This document shows positions 9,890 to 18,498 of a stretch of 64,000 nt of DNA, piece by piece. The DNA is from JAWKRB01 sp041389885 (GTDB lineage Bacteria > Myxococcota_A > Polyangia > Polyangiales > Ga0077539). The notes below the pieces were generated by a model. It made no database searches, had not been told where the DNA came from, and saw only the letters and a list, made by a program, of their open reading frames with translations. The stretch spans positions 124,001-188,000 of the forward strand of contig JAWKRB010000012.1 in NCBI GenBank assembly GCA_041389885.1. The letters are read 5' to 3'. A program made the position numbers and the translations under genes. The stretch's first letter is position 1, and every line of letters begins with the position of its first letter.

Positions 9890-11266
9890 ATGTCACACTC
9901 TACCCCTGAGGCCGCGCCCGCCAACGAACTCCACCCCGAGCTGCTCTCGATGGCGGAGAAGCACGGCGTGCCAGCCATCGACCTCAGCGCGCTGCGCCTT
10001 CGCCTCGAAGACCTCTCGGTGCTCCCGCAAGAGGTCGCCCGACGCCACGGCGTGCTCCCGGTGCTGGTGAAAGACGACGCGCTCTTCCTCGCGATGGCCG
10101 CTCCCGATGACCAGCGCGCGATCGAAGAGGTCGAGTTCGTGTCGGGCAAGAAGGTGATGCCCTTCGGCTGCGACGCCGAGCAGCTCGGCGCGACCATCGC
10201 CACGGCCTACGCGCGCCTCGCCCTGGGCGACGCGCACTGGGTGGGGCCGCGCTCGGCGCCCCCGCGGGCGCCGCGGCCCGCGCCGCCTCCGCCTACGCCT
10301 CCGCTGCCGGTCGCGCGCGCCGCCCCTCCGCTGCCCAAGGCGATGAAGTCCCGCGCCGCGACGCTGGTGAATTCCCCCGGCGCGCCGCCGCCCGTGCCGC
10401 GCCCGGCCCTGCGCGCGCCGACGCCGAGGCACCCGGCGACGGGCCCGACGCACTCTGACCCGCCGATCCCGCCGAGCATCCTGCCCTCGGCGCTGCCGCC
10501 GATGCTGAGCCCTTCTGGGCACAGCGTGCTGCTGGTGGTGGGGCACGACGGCGACCGGGAGCTGCTCCGTGAGTCCTTCGCCGACCTCGGGCACGCGGTC
10601 ACCGAGCAGCCCCGCCTCGAGGGCGCCCTCGAGGCCATCGAGGCGCGGCGCCCCGACCTCGTGGTGGTCGAGCCGACGCTCCCGGATGGGCACGGCTACT
10701 CCCTGCTCGAGTCTCTCCGCGAGCGAGGGCTGAGCGCCCTCGTGCTGCTGCCGGGCGCGTCCTCTCGGCGCGTGATCGACGACCTGCGCGCGGCGTTCGG
10801 GGTGAAGGGCGTGCTCGAGCGTCCGATCCGCGCGGTCGACGTGCTCACCCGCGCCGAGGCGGTCTTCGAGCACGCGCCCGACCACGGCGCGCCGGAGGAC
10901 TACCTCTCCCCCCAGGCCGAGGTCTCGCTGCAGTCGGGCGTCGAGGCCTACCAGCGAGGTGACCTCAACGAGGCCATCGCCTTCATCGAAGAGGGCCTGC
11001 GCGCCGCGCCGAGCTCGTTTCGCTTGCACTATCACCACGGGCTGCTGCTCGGGCGCCGGGGCGACGCGCACCCCGCGATCGCCGCGCTGGAGCGGTCCAT
11101 CGCGCTGCATGACCATTACTATCCGGCGCTGCGCAACCTCGCCGTGCTCTACGAGCGGGCGAACTTTCGGCGCAGCGCGCTCGACGTGTGGGAGCGGGCC
11201 TACGCCGCCGCCCCCGACGACGCTTCGCGCGAGTCGATCAAAGCACGCATCGTTTCCCTGCTCTAA
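9890..11266 (+). CDS. MshEN domain / pseudo-receiver / TPR protein
   Basis: A 458-residue modular protein. Residues about 10-115 resemble the MshEN (GspE/PilB N-terminal) domain, known in other proteins to bind cyclic di-GMP, with the typical LPxxxARRxxVLPV segment. A proline/alanine-rich linker follows to about 205. Residues 210-325 are a CheY-like receiver fold, but the phospho-acceptor Asp is replaced by Glu (VVVEPTLPDG, E261) and the conserved Lys is Arg (LERPI), so it is probably a pseudo-receiver fixed in one state. The C-terminal 110 residues hold TPR-like helices (YQRGDLNEAIAFIEEGL). It is followed after 19 nt by the AgmX-like gene, so the two probably form an operon linked to polarity or motility. 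Confidence 0.8.
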   Translation: MSHSTPEAAPANELHPELLSMAEKHGVPAIDLSALRLRLEDLSVLPQEVARRHGVLPVLVKDDALFLAMAAPDDQRAIEEVEFVSGKKVMPFGCDAEQLGATIATAYARLALGDAHWVGPRSAPPRAPRPAPPPPTPPLPVARAAPPLPKAMKSRAATLVNSPGAPPPVPRPALRAPTPRHPATGPTHSDPPIPPSILPSALPPMLSPSGHSVLLVVGHDGDRELLRESFADLGHAVTEQPRLEGALEAIEARRPDLVVVEPTLPDGHGYSLLESLRERGLSALVLLPGASSRRVIDDLRAAFGVKGVLERPIRAVDVLTRAEAVFEHAPDHGAPEDYLSPQAEVSLQSGVEAYQRGDLNEAIAFIEEGLRAAPSSFRLHYHHGLLLGRRGDAHPAIAALERSIALHDHYYPALRNLAVLYERANFRRSALDVWERAYAAAPDDASRESIKARIVSLL

Positions 11267-11285
11267 GGTGTTGGAGTCCTGAGCG

Positions 11286-13301
11286 ATGAACTTCGTCTGC
11301 GACCGTTGCAAGCAGAAGTACCACGTGGCCGACGAGAAGCTCCGCGGCCGCGCGGTCACTCGTTTTCGTTGCAAGAAGTGCGAGCACGTCATCGAGCTCG
11401 ACCTCGCGGCGAGCGAGTCCCCCACGGTCGAGGCGCCCACGGTCGCGGCGCCCACCGCGCCTCGCCCCGCGGCGCGTCCCATCGGCACCGCGCCCGTCAG
11501 CCGCCCGCGGTCGGCGACGATGGTGGGCAACGCCATCTCCAAGCCCGCCCCGCGCCCCCGCGCGGCGACGGTGACCGGCGCCGCGGTCGGCGCGGCCATG
11601 GGCGCCGCGGCGCGGCCGATGGCGAAGGCCCCCGCCGAGCGCTCGACCTCCGCGATCCTCAACGCGTCTGAGAACGGCTGGTACGCCGGGATCCGCGACC
11701 TCCCCGTGGGCCCGCTCACGCGCAAGGAGCTCCTGGCGAAGGTGCAGAGCGGGGATGTCTCGGCCGACACCCTGGTCTGGCGCGAGGGCCTCGACGACTG
11801 GCGCCCGCTGCGCAACGTCGCCGAGCTCGGCGACATGCTCCGGGTGGGCGCGCAGAAGCTCTCGGGCGACCTGCTCGACGAGATGGGCAAGCGCCCGGTG
11901 CCGCCGCGCAGCGCGAGGGTGGTCCCGATCAGCACGGCGCGGAGCGGCCCGGCCCGGCCCGCGGTGCACGACGAGGACGAAGAGGCGACGCGGGTCACGG
12001 GCCTCGACCCGGCGATCGCGGCGATGGCGGCGAAGGCGCTCTCGCGGGCGACGTCTCCGCCCGAGTCCACGCCCGAGCCCGCGCCCGAGGGCGACGGCGA
12101 GGACGAGACCCTGGTGGCCCGTCAGCGCGCGGCCATGGCCCCCATCGCGCCCGCGGCGAAGCTGGGCGTCGAAGACCTCGCGCACGGCCCGACGGTCGAC
12201 ACCGGCGCGGAGCGTCCCGCTCCCCCTGACGCCCTCGCGGCGCCCGAGCGCCCTGCGGCGCAGGCCGCTCCCGCGACGACCTCGACGCCGCCCGCGCCCA
12301 ACGCCCATCCGCCGAGCGATTTCGGCCTCGACGACCTCCCTGAGAACCTCTTCGCGTCGGCGCCGAAGGTCGACCCCGCGGCCCTCGCGCCGCCCAACGC
12401 GTCCACGGTGAACCTCGGCGGCGCCTCGGCCGTCGGCCTGACGACCCCTTCGCTCGCGCCGGTCGCGATGCCGTCGGCGCCGCCCACGCCGATGCCGACC
12501 TCGATGCCCGCGCCCGCGCCCCAGCCCCGCGGGGGGCTGTCGGTGCCGGTGATCCTGCTCATCGGCGGCGTGCTCGTGGCCGGGATGGGCATGGGGATCT
12601 ACATCGGCCGCCAGAACGGCCCCGCGCCGGCCCCCGCGGCCCCGCCGCCGGCGGCGGTGACGCCCCCTGCCCCGCCTGCCCCGACGGTCGGGGAGACCGT
12701 CGCGCTGACGGCCCCCACCACGGCGCCCGAGGCCCCGCCCGAGCTGAACCCCACCACGGCGCCCGAGACCCCGCCCGAGGCGAACCCCGAGCAGGTCACG
12801 CCCGAGCAGGTGAACCCCAGCGGGTCGCACGCGAGCCGGTCGCACGCGCCGACGCGCCGGGCGCAGCCTGCGCAGGGCACGATCACGGCGGCGGAGGCCG
12901 CGGCCCTGCGAGAGCTCGGCGCGCAGCCCTCGGGCGCGGCGGGCGGTCCGGTCGGGAACACCCAGCTGCGGGCGACGCCGCCGCGCGCGACCTCGGCGGC
13001 GAACACGCCCAACGAGTCGAACCCCGCCCGCGCCAACCGCGCGATCCGCGCGTTTCAAGACAGCCGCGTGGCGAACAACTGCTGGCAGCAGGTGCTGCGG
13101 CAGAACCCCGCGCTGCGCTCGGGCGCGGTCTCGATTTCGTTCACGGTGACCACCGCGGGTCGCTTCACGAACATGGACGTCACCAACAGCCCCGACCCCC
13201 GCTTCACGCAGTGCATCCGCTCGCGCTCGGGGGGCATCGCGCCCCTCGGCGGCGGCGGCGAGGTCAACGCGCAGGTGTCGGTGAACCTGACCGCGAACTG
13301 A
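11286..13301 (+). CDS. AgmX/GltJ-like zinc-ribbon, GYF and TonB-like protein
   Basis: A 671-residue protein with the architecture of the myxobacterial gliding-motility protein AgmX (GltJ). In order: an N-terminal zinc ribbon with C5, C8, C29 and C32 (CDRCKQKY...CKKC); a GYF_2-type domain at about 130-185 (WYAGIRDLPVGPLT, LVWREGLDDWRPL); long Pro/Ala-rich linkers; one transmembrane helix at about 418-441 (VPVILLIGGVLVAG); and a C-terminal periplasmic domain (about 580-671) resembling the AgmX/PglI or TonB C-terminal fold. In Myxococcus the family links cytoplasmic polarity signals with the envelope. It has the same direction as, and sits 19 nt after, the MshEN/pseudo-receiver gene. Confidence 0.82.
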   Translation: MNFVCDRCKQKYHVADEKLRGRAVTRFRCKKCEHVIELDLAASESPTVEAPTVAAPTAPRPAARPIGTAPVSRPRSATMVGNAISKPAPRPRAATVTGAAVGAAMGAAARPMAKAPAERSTSAILNASENGWYAGIRDLPVGPLTRKELLAKVQSGDVSADTLVWREGLDDWRPLRNVAELGDMLRVGAQKLSGDLLDEMGKRPVPPRSARVVPISTARSGPARPAVHDEDEEATRVTGLDPAIAAMAAKALSRATSPPESTPEPAPEGDGEDETLVARQRAAMAPIAPAAKLGVEDLAHGPTVDTGAERPAPPDALAAPERPAAQAAPATTSTPPAPNAHPPSDFGLDDLPENLFASAPKVDPAALAPPNASTVNLGGASAVGLTTPSLAPVAMPSAPPTPMPTSMPAPAPQPRGGLSVPVILLIGGVLVAGMGMGIYIGRQNGPAPAPAAPPPAAVTPPAPPAPTVGETVALTAPTTAPEAPPELNPTTAPETPPEANPEQVTPEQVNPSGSHASRSHAPTRRAQPAQGTITAAEAAALRELGAQPSGAAGGPVGNTQLRATPPRATSAANTPNESNPARANRAIRAFQDSRVANNCWQQVLRQNPALRSGAVSISFTVTTAGRFTNMDVTNSPDPRFTQCIRSRSGGIAPLGGGGEVNAQVSVNLTAN

Positions 13302-13302
13302 C

Positions 13303-13956
13303 CTACGGGTCGACGTCGACCAGCTCGAAGAGGCAGTCGCCCGCGGTGAGGTCCAGGACGGCGCGCTCGAGCCTCGGCGCGTTCTCCGCCGGGAGCTCGA
13401 CGCGGAGACCGACGGTGGCGTCCCAGCGCTCCTCGAGCACGCTGGCCTCGAGGGCGGGGAGCGCGCGGCGCAGGGCCTCGAAGCGGCCGTACTCCACCTC
13501 GACCAGCACCCGCGCGCGGCGCACCTTCACCCGCGTGGGCAGGGTCGCGAGGGCCTCGACCACGCCGCCGGTGTAGGCCCGCACGAGCCCTCCCTTGCCG
13601 AGCAGCGTGCCGCCGAAGTACCGCACCACCACAGCGCAGACGTCGCCGATCTCGCTGTGCAGCAAGGCGTTGAGCATCGGGCGGCCCGCGGTGCCGTGGG
13701 GCTCGCCGTCGTCGCTGAGGCCGATGCACGCGGTGGAGCCCGGCGGCCCGACGACGTAGGCCCAGCAGTGGTGCGACGCGTCGGGGAACTCCGCCCGCGC
13801 CCGGTCGATCTGCGCCCGCGCCTCGTCGAGGGTGGGCGCCGGGGCGAGGAGGGTGATGAAGCGAGAGCGGTCGATCTCCTGCTCGACGCGGTGATCGCCC
13901 GCGGGGACCCGGTAGCGCGCGCTCAGAAGGTCACCGCGCAGCCGAGGGAGCGCCAC
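13303..13956 (-). CDS. YigZ/IMPACT family (UPF0029) protein
   Basis: A protein of about 217 residues of the YigZ/IMPACT family: YRVPAGDHRVEQEIDRSRF at the N-terminus, then SHHCWAYVVG, SDDGEPHGTAGRPML and VVRYFGGTLLGKGGLVRAY, all diagnostic blocks. Bacterial members are poorly characterised; structural work suggests nucleic-acid or nucleotide binding. The start is uncertain because no ATG lies near the family N-terminus: the GTG at 13956 is the closest ordinary start and lies inside the end of the upstream TPR gene, giving a 34-nt overlap. A CTG nearer the conserved block is an alternative. The stop converges on the AgmX-like gene. Confidence 0.88.
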   Translation of the reverse strand: MALPRLRGDLLSARYRVPAGDHRVEQEIDRSRFITLLAPAPTLDEARAQIDRARAEFPDASHHCWAYVVGPPGSTACIGLSDDGEPHGTAGRPMLNALLHSEIGDVCAVVVRYFGGTLLGKGGLVRAYTGGVVEALATLPTRVKVRRARVLVEVEYGRFEALRRALPALEASVLEERWDATVGLRVELPAENAPRLERAVLDLTAGDCLFELVDVDP

Positions 13957-14846
13957 CCCGGCGCGCAGGCCAGCGTGGTCGCGGGGCGGTTCGACGGCGC
14001 GGTGAGCACCAGGACCACGCCCCCCGCGGCGAGCACCCCCGCGCTCACGAACCCGGCGATCATCACGGCGTTCATCGTGTCGGCGGTGTCTTGCCGATCG
14101 CGGCACGCGCCCGGCGCGGGGGTCGCCGCGCAGCTCGGGTCGCGAGCGTTCGCCCGGGAGGCGTCGTCGCGGGCCACGAGCCCGTAGATGCCCAGACCCA
14201 GACCCAGCGCCGAGGCGCCCACGAGGGACCAGCCCACGACCCGCTGCACGTTGCTCCGAGGGGCGGGCCTGGCGACCTCAGGGGCCACCGCGAGCGCTTG
14301 CAGCGCAGGCACTTCGACGCGGTTGAGCTCACCCGGACGCACCTCGAAGGGGCGCCGCCACGAGGTGTACCCCGAGCGCCGCACCTCGAGCGCGCGCGCC
14401 CCCGCGAGCACCACCACGGGCTCCGTCATCGGCAGCGCCGCGACGACGGCCTCGTCGACCCTGAGCTCTCCGCGCGCGCCGGGCCCCTCGGCGAGGAGCC
14501 CGCCCACGTGGAGCATGATCTCGTCGCGGGCGCCCGCGAGGGCGGCGGCGTTGCGTCGGATCCAAGGGTCGTCCTCGTGGGAGACCGCGGCGCGCAGGTC
14601 ACGCGCCGCGTCGACCCAGCGGCCGAGGGCCTGCTCGGCGAGGGCGACCTGCGCGAGCACCCGCGGCTCGTCGGAGAGCGCGCGGGCTCGCTGAAACTGG
14701 TCGAGGGCGCCGAGGTCGTCGCCGCGCTGCCGGAGCGCCACGCCCCGGCGCAGCAGGGCCTCGACCTGCGCCGCGCTCGACTGCGCCGAGAGCTCTCCGG
14801 CGAAGAGCGTGGCGGCGACACACATCGTCAGAACGCGCGCCCTCAT
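13923..14846 (-). CDS. Secreted TPR / PEGA-like protein with membrane segments
   Basis: A 307-residue protein with an N-terminal signal peptide (VLTMCVAATLFAGELSAQ). TPR-like helices follow (residues about 25-110: GVALRQRGDDLGALDQFQRA), then a beta-rich PEGA-like region (ALEVRRSGYTSWRRPFEVRPG), and two hydrophobic helices near the C-terminus (VVGWSLVGASALGLGLGIYG, MIAGFVSAGVLAAGGVVLVL). This signal/TPR/PEGA/TM design recurs in myxobacterial genomes, but function is not established. It forms a minus-strand run with the barrel protein (1 nt upstream) and YigZ (overlapping downstream). Confidence 0.78.
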   Translation of the reverse strand: MRARVLTMCVAATLFAGELSAQSSAAQVEALLRRGVALRQRGDDLGALDQFQRARALSDEPRVLAQVALAEQALGRWVDAARDLRAAVSHEDDPWIRRNAAALAGARDEIMLHVGGLLAEGPGARGELRVDEAVVAALPMTEPVVVLAGARALEVRRSGYTSWRRPFEVRPGELNRVEVPALQALAVAPEVARPAPRSNVQRVVGWSLVGASALGLGLGIYGLVARDDASRANARDPSCAATPAPGACRDRQDTADTMNAVMIAGFVSAGVLAAGGVVLVLTAPSNRPATTLACAPGWRSLGCAVTF

Positions 14847-14847
14847 C

Positions 14848-15474
14848 TCAGAACCGAAACGCCGCCTGAACGCTCAGCGCGAGCTGAAAGCCCAGCGAGT
14901 CGCCCGTGCGCATGAAGTTCACCTGCGTCGGCGACGCGGCGCGGTTGAGGTTCAGCAGGGTGAAATCAAGGCCCGCGCCGAGGGTGAGCCAGCGCTTGAG
15001 CGCGAAGTCGACGCCGGCGCCGGCGGAGAGGTTCCAGCCGCGGATGCTCGGGCAGTCGTTGGAGGTCGACCCGGGCGTGCAGGTCCACAGGGCCGACGCG
15101 GGGTTGAGGGCGCCGAGCCACGCGAAGCCGCCGCCGATGCGCGCGAAGGGCTTCACGATGGGGAGGGGCGCGTGCACCTGAATTCGCGCCCCCACGGTGC
15201 CCACGTCGTAGGCGTCGTAGCGCGCGAAATCGAGGTGCGCCGCGAGGGTCACGATCGAGAGGCGCGTGCCCGCGGTGAGCCCGAACATCGGCGCGAAGCC
15301 CGAGCTCTGGGTGAGCCCTGGGATCAGCCCGCTGTTGTCGAAGGCGAAGACGTTCGCGTACGCCACCCCCGCCGAGGGCTCGAGCACGACCCAGTCGTGG
15401 TCGGTGAGCCCCTGCGCGCCGGCGGCGGCGGGGGCGAGGCTGAGCGCCGCCGCGAGGGCGAGGGCGGGCCTCAC
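14848..15474 (-). CDS. Outer-membrane beta-barrel-like protein
   Basis: A 208-residue protein with a signal peptide ending in AAAGAQ, followed by alternating beta strands rich in Gly and aromatic residues and ending in a C-terminal Phe (SVQAAFRF), typical of outer-membrane barrels. No enzymatic motif is seen. The stop is 1 nt from the start of the TPR/PEGA gene and the start overlaps the end of yacG by 4 nt, so the three (plus YigZ) are probably cotranscribed. The ligand is unknown. Confidence 0.75.
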   Translation of the reverse strand: MRPALALAAALSLAPAAAGAQGLTDHDWVVLEPSAGVAYANVFAFDNSGLIPGLTQSSGFAPMFGLTAGTRLSIVTLAAHLDFARYDAYDVGTVGARIQVHAPLPIVKPFARIGGGFAWLGALNPASALWTCTPGSTSNDCPSIRGWNLSAGAGVDFALKRWLTLGAGLDFTLLNLNRAASPTQVNFMRTGDSLGFQLALSVQAAFRF

Positions 15475-15671
15475 GCGTCACCGCCGGGCGAGAGGACCTG
15501 CGCGAGGTCGGCCTCGCTCGGCGCCTCGTCGTGCACCGGGAGCGAGTAGGCGCCGCTGAGCCAGCGACCCAGGTCGACGGCCTTGCACCGCGCGGTGCAG
15601 AAGGGCGCGTTGGGGTTCACGTCGCGCGCGTGGTCCACGGGGCGCTTGCAGACAGGGCATTGCGGCTGCAT
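15471..15671 (-). CDS. yacG: DNA gyrase inhibitor YacG (zinc-binding)
   Basis: A 66-residue protein with the YacG pattern: CPVCKRPV, then FCTARCKAVDLGRWLSGAYS. The four cysteines bind one zinc. In E. coli YacG binds GyrB and inhibits gyrase. Length and the DLGxWxxxxY block are typical. A TACCCT box lies 6 nt upstream of the ATG at 15671, so the mRNA may be nearly leaderless. It heads a run of four minus-strand genes. Confidence 0.9.
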   Translation of the reverse strand: MQPQCPVCKRPVDHARDVNPNAPFCTARCKAVDLGRWLSGAYSLPVHDEAPSEADLAQVLSPGGDA

Positions 15672-15677
15672 CCCCCG

Positions 15678-15683
15678 AGGGTA
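15678..15683 (-). promoter_or_regulatory. -10-like box of yacG
   Basis: TACCCT on the minus strand, ending 6 nt before the yacG ATG. It is one of the best examples of the recurrent TAnnnT box placed directly before start codons in this window; no clear -35 is seen. Confidence 0.35.
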
Positions 15684-15788
15684 CCCCGGCCGGGCGCGCA
15701 GCGGTACCTCGGGGTGACGCCGCGGCGCCGCTGGGGTAACCTCCGCCCCCTCGAATTCCAGACCCCTGCATCGAGACGGAGCGTCGCC

Positions 15789-16346
15789 ATGTTGGAAGAT
15801 ATCCTCGCGGAACTGAAATCATCGAACACGAAGGTCCACGAAGCCCTGCGCCGGGAGCTCTCGCGGCTTCGCACGGGCCGGGCCAGCGCGGCGATGCTCG
15901 ACTCGGTGCGGGTCGACTACTACGGCACGCCGACGCCCATCGCGCAGATGGCGAACGTGTCGGTGCCCGAGCCGCGGATGATCCAGATCAAGGTGTGGGA
16001 GCGCGGGCAGTCCAAGGCCGTCGACAAGGCGATTCGCGAGGCCGAGCTCGGGCTGAACCCGCAGGTCGACGGCGACCTGATCCGCGTGCCGATCCCCGCG
16101 CTCACCGAGGAGCGCCGCAAGGAGATCGCGAAGCAGGCGCGCAAGGCCGGCGAGGAGAGCAAGATCGCCATTCGCAAGAACCGCAAGGAGGCGCGCGACA
16201 TGATCGACCAGCTCGTCAAGGACGGCGACGTCCCCGAGGACGACGGCACCAAGGCCGACAAGAGCTGCGAAGAGATCGTCGCGGCCGCGGTGAAGGTCGT
16301 CGACGAGATCGTCGCGGCCAAGGAGAAGGACATCATGACGGTGTGA
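15789..16346 (+). CDS. frr: Ribosome recycling factor
   Basis: A 185-residue ribosome recycling factor, which together with EF-G splits the post-termination ribosome. Family blocks are LRTGRASAAMLD, VDYYGTPTPIAQMANVSVPEPRM read in two parts, NPQVDGDLIRVPIPALTEERR and KSIAIRKNRKEARD-like helices; length is exactly typical. The start is the ATG at 15789, preceded by GAGACGGAG. A TAACCT box at 15737-15742 is a possible -10. Here frr is not next to pyrH or tsf, which is its common neighbourhood. Confidence 0.97.
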   Translation: MLEDILAELKSSNTKVHEALRRELSRLRTGRASAAMLDSVRVDYYGTPTPIAQMANVSVPEPRMIQIKVWERGQSKAVDKAIREAELGLNPQVDGDLIRVPIPALTEERRKEIAKQARKAGEESKIAIRKNRKEARDMIDQLVKDGDVPEDDGTKADKSCEEIVAAAVKVVDEIVAAKEKDIMTV

Positions 16347-16367
16347 CCGTCGGGGGCGCTCAGCGCC

Positions 16368-18299
16368 TCAGGCGTCGTCTCGCCCCGTCTCGCGCAGCGC
16401 GCTCGCGTAGCGCTCCCAGGCCCTGCCGTTCTCGATCACCGCCGCGACCTCGTCGAGCGCCTCGTACACGGGCAGCAGCACCTTCGTGACCCCGTGTCGC
16501 GCGCGCATCTCGTCGACCTCGGCGCGCCGGCTCTCGAGGGCGAACTGCGCCGCGCGCTGCGTCGCCCAGGGCGACACGCCCAGCAGGGTGAGCAGGTCTT
16601 TGCGCTCGGCCGCCTCGACCAGCGCGCGCACGCGGGTGCGCTCGGGCCCGGGCGGCCCCTGCGCCGCGTCGAGCTCGTGGGCGATGCCCTCGAGGCGCGC
16701 GAGCTGCAGCCACGAGAGGGCCAGGAGGGCCGGGAGCACGTCCTCTCCGTGCGAGCGCACGATGGCGGCGAGGGACGCGCCCTTGGCGCCCACCGCGGCG
16801 TCGCGCTCCTGCGGCGAGAGCGGGAGCGACATCAGCGACGACGCCTCGGCGCGGAGCGTGAGCGTCGTGTCGTCTCCCCCGAGGGCGACGAAGGCCTGCG
16901 CGGGCTCGAGCCGCGCGCGCGCCCCGAGGATCAGCAGGGCGTCGAGGGCGCGGGTCGGGAGCGGCACGCCGACCGACTGCTCCACCGCGCGGATCTCCCA
17001 CTCGATGCTGTCGAGGCAGAGCAGGTCGAAGACCATCTCCTGCGCGGCGCGGGCGAGGATGGGCGCGAGGCCGTCGGGGGGCACGTAGCCCTGCGCGGCG
17101 AGCATCGCGGCGCCGCGGAGCCCCGCGTCGAGGGGCACGTTCGCGAAGCGCGCGGCCTCGCGGGGGATGTACCCCAGCCGCGCGAGGCAGGCGCCGATGA
17201 AGTCTTCGGCGCGGGAGCCGCGCACGGCGAGGAGGTGCCCGGCGTTCACCGTGAGCGACCACTCGGTGTCGCGGTTGTGCACGGTGATCACCCCCGTCGC
17301 GCGCCCGCGCCAGGCCGCGGCGAGGAGCTGCGCGACGCCGTAGCGCCCGAGGCTCCCCGCGAGGCGCAGGTCGCCGTCGAGGGTCAGGGGCATGAGGCTC
17401 ACCCCCGGCGATCCGCCGCGGAGGCCCGTGCGGTGCCGGAGGTCGGACGACATCCCTGGCGCCCTGCCCCCGAGGGGCACGTACGAAATCCCGTAGGAGA
17501 CGTCGTTGTCGAGGGAGTCCATCGGGCCGTCGAGGGGCTCGAGGAGCTCGGGCGGCACCAGGTCGTCGATGGACTCGTCGACCAGCGGCGGGAGCTCGAA
17601 GAGCTCAGGCTCCTCCCCCTTCGCGGCCATCGCCTCGGCGAGCGCCGCCCGGATCGGTGACGACGCCTGCGCGAGCTCGCTCGACGCGGACAGGTCGAAG
17701 GCCTCGACCGGCGCGGAGTTTCTCGCCTGCGCTGGGAGCGTGGGCTGCTGCTTCGGCGGGGCGTCTTCTTTCGACGGCTCGACGGCTCGCTCGGGCTCTC
17801 CTCGGGAGTAGGCCGGGACGAGCGAGGGCGGCGTGGGCCGCGTCGGCTGCATCCCCACCGCGCGCGAGAGGGGCACCGCGGTGCCGGCCTTGGGCGGCGC
17901 CGAGAAGCGCCCCGAGATGCGCATCGGACGCACCGCCGTCGCGGCGCCGTCGAGGAGGGCGTCGAGCTGCTCGGTGATCTCTTCGGGGCTCACCGGCCGC
18001 GCGAGGAACGCGTCGGCGCCGGCCTGCATCGCGGGGTGGATCGACGAGCCGGGGGCGTAGGTCTCTTGCGTCGCGCCGAGCACGATCACGGGGACCTGCC
18101 CCGCGGCCGTGGCGCCGCGCCGGAGCCGATGGAGGGTCGCGAGCGTGCCCGGTAGATCGATGTCGGCCACCACCGCCGCCGCCCGCTCGCGGAGCACGAC
18201 GTCGGCGAACTCCTCGGGCGCGCTGTGCACCACGACGGCGTCGGCGGCGCGCAGCGCGTCAAGAATCGGCGCGTCCGCGGGGCGCAGCGCGACGACCAC
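16368..18299 (-). CDS. Receiver-like / DUF4388 (PATAN-like) regulatory protein
   Basis: A 643-residue protein. Residues 1-115 are a CheY-like receiver fold (VVADIDLPG with an Asp at the phospho-acceptor position, FLARPVSPEE), followed by a long Pro/Ala/acidic linker. Residues about 310-440 resemble DUF4388/PATAN domains, which bind DNA or partner proteins in myxobacterial and cyanobacterial regulators (LRLAGSLGRYGVAQLLAAAWRGRATGVI read in two parts). The C-terminal 100 residues hold a J-domain-like helical segment (DLLTLLGVSPWATQRA). The start is a GTG at 18299; no ATG is available. It converges on frr. Confidence 0.72.
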   Translation of the reverse strand: MVVALRPADAPILDALRAADAVVVHSAPEEFADVVLRERAAAVVADIDLPGTLATLHRLRRGATAAGQVPVIVLGATQETYAPGSSIHPAMQAGADAFLARPVSPEEITEQLDALLDGAATAVRPMRISGRFSAPPKAGTAVPLSRAVGMQPTRPTPPSLVPAYSRGEPERAVEPSKEDAPPKQQPTLPAQARNSAPVEAFDLSASSELAQASSPIRAALAEAMAAKGEEPELFELPPLVDESIDDLVPPELLEPLDGPMDSLDNDVSYGISYVPLGGRAPGMSSDLRHRTGLRGGSPGVSLMPLTLDGDLRLAGSLGRYGVAQLLAAAWRGRATGVITVHNRDTEWSLTVNAGHLLAVRGSRAEDFIGACLARLGYIPREAARFANVPLDAGLRGAAMLAAQGYVPPDGLAPILARAAQEMVFDLLCLDSIEWEIRAVEQSVGVPLPTRALDALLILGARARLEPAQAFVALGGDDTTLTLRAEASSLMSLPLSPQERDAAVGAKGASLAAIVRSHGEDVLPALLALSWLQLARLEGIAHELDAAQGPPGPERTRVRALVEAAERKDLLTLLGVSPWATQRAAQFALESRRAEVDEMRARHGVTKVLLPVYEALDEVAAVIENGRAWERYASALRETGRDDA

Positions 18300-18498
18300 G
18301 CGTCGGCCGCGGAGGTGACCGCCGCTCGAACTGGCCGCTTCTTTCGTCGTCCTCGACAGGGTTCGACCTGATGCCCTTCTCGCCCGCGAGGAGCCTCGCG
18401 ACCGCTCGGCGCTCGAGCGCTGCTCCCTCGATCAACGCGCCGCTCACAGACCCTAGCCTCGCTCTCGCACGCGCCGCAATGTGTTCAAATGTAAGCCT

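Noticed and set aside
18259..18447. Small minus-strand frame between the M23 and receiver genes
   Set aside because: It overlaps the start region of the receiver gene, is Arg-rich, and has no support from motifs or spacing.
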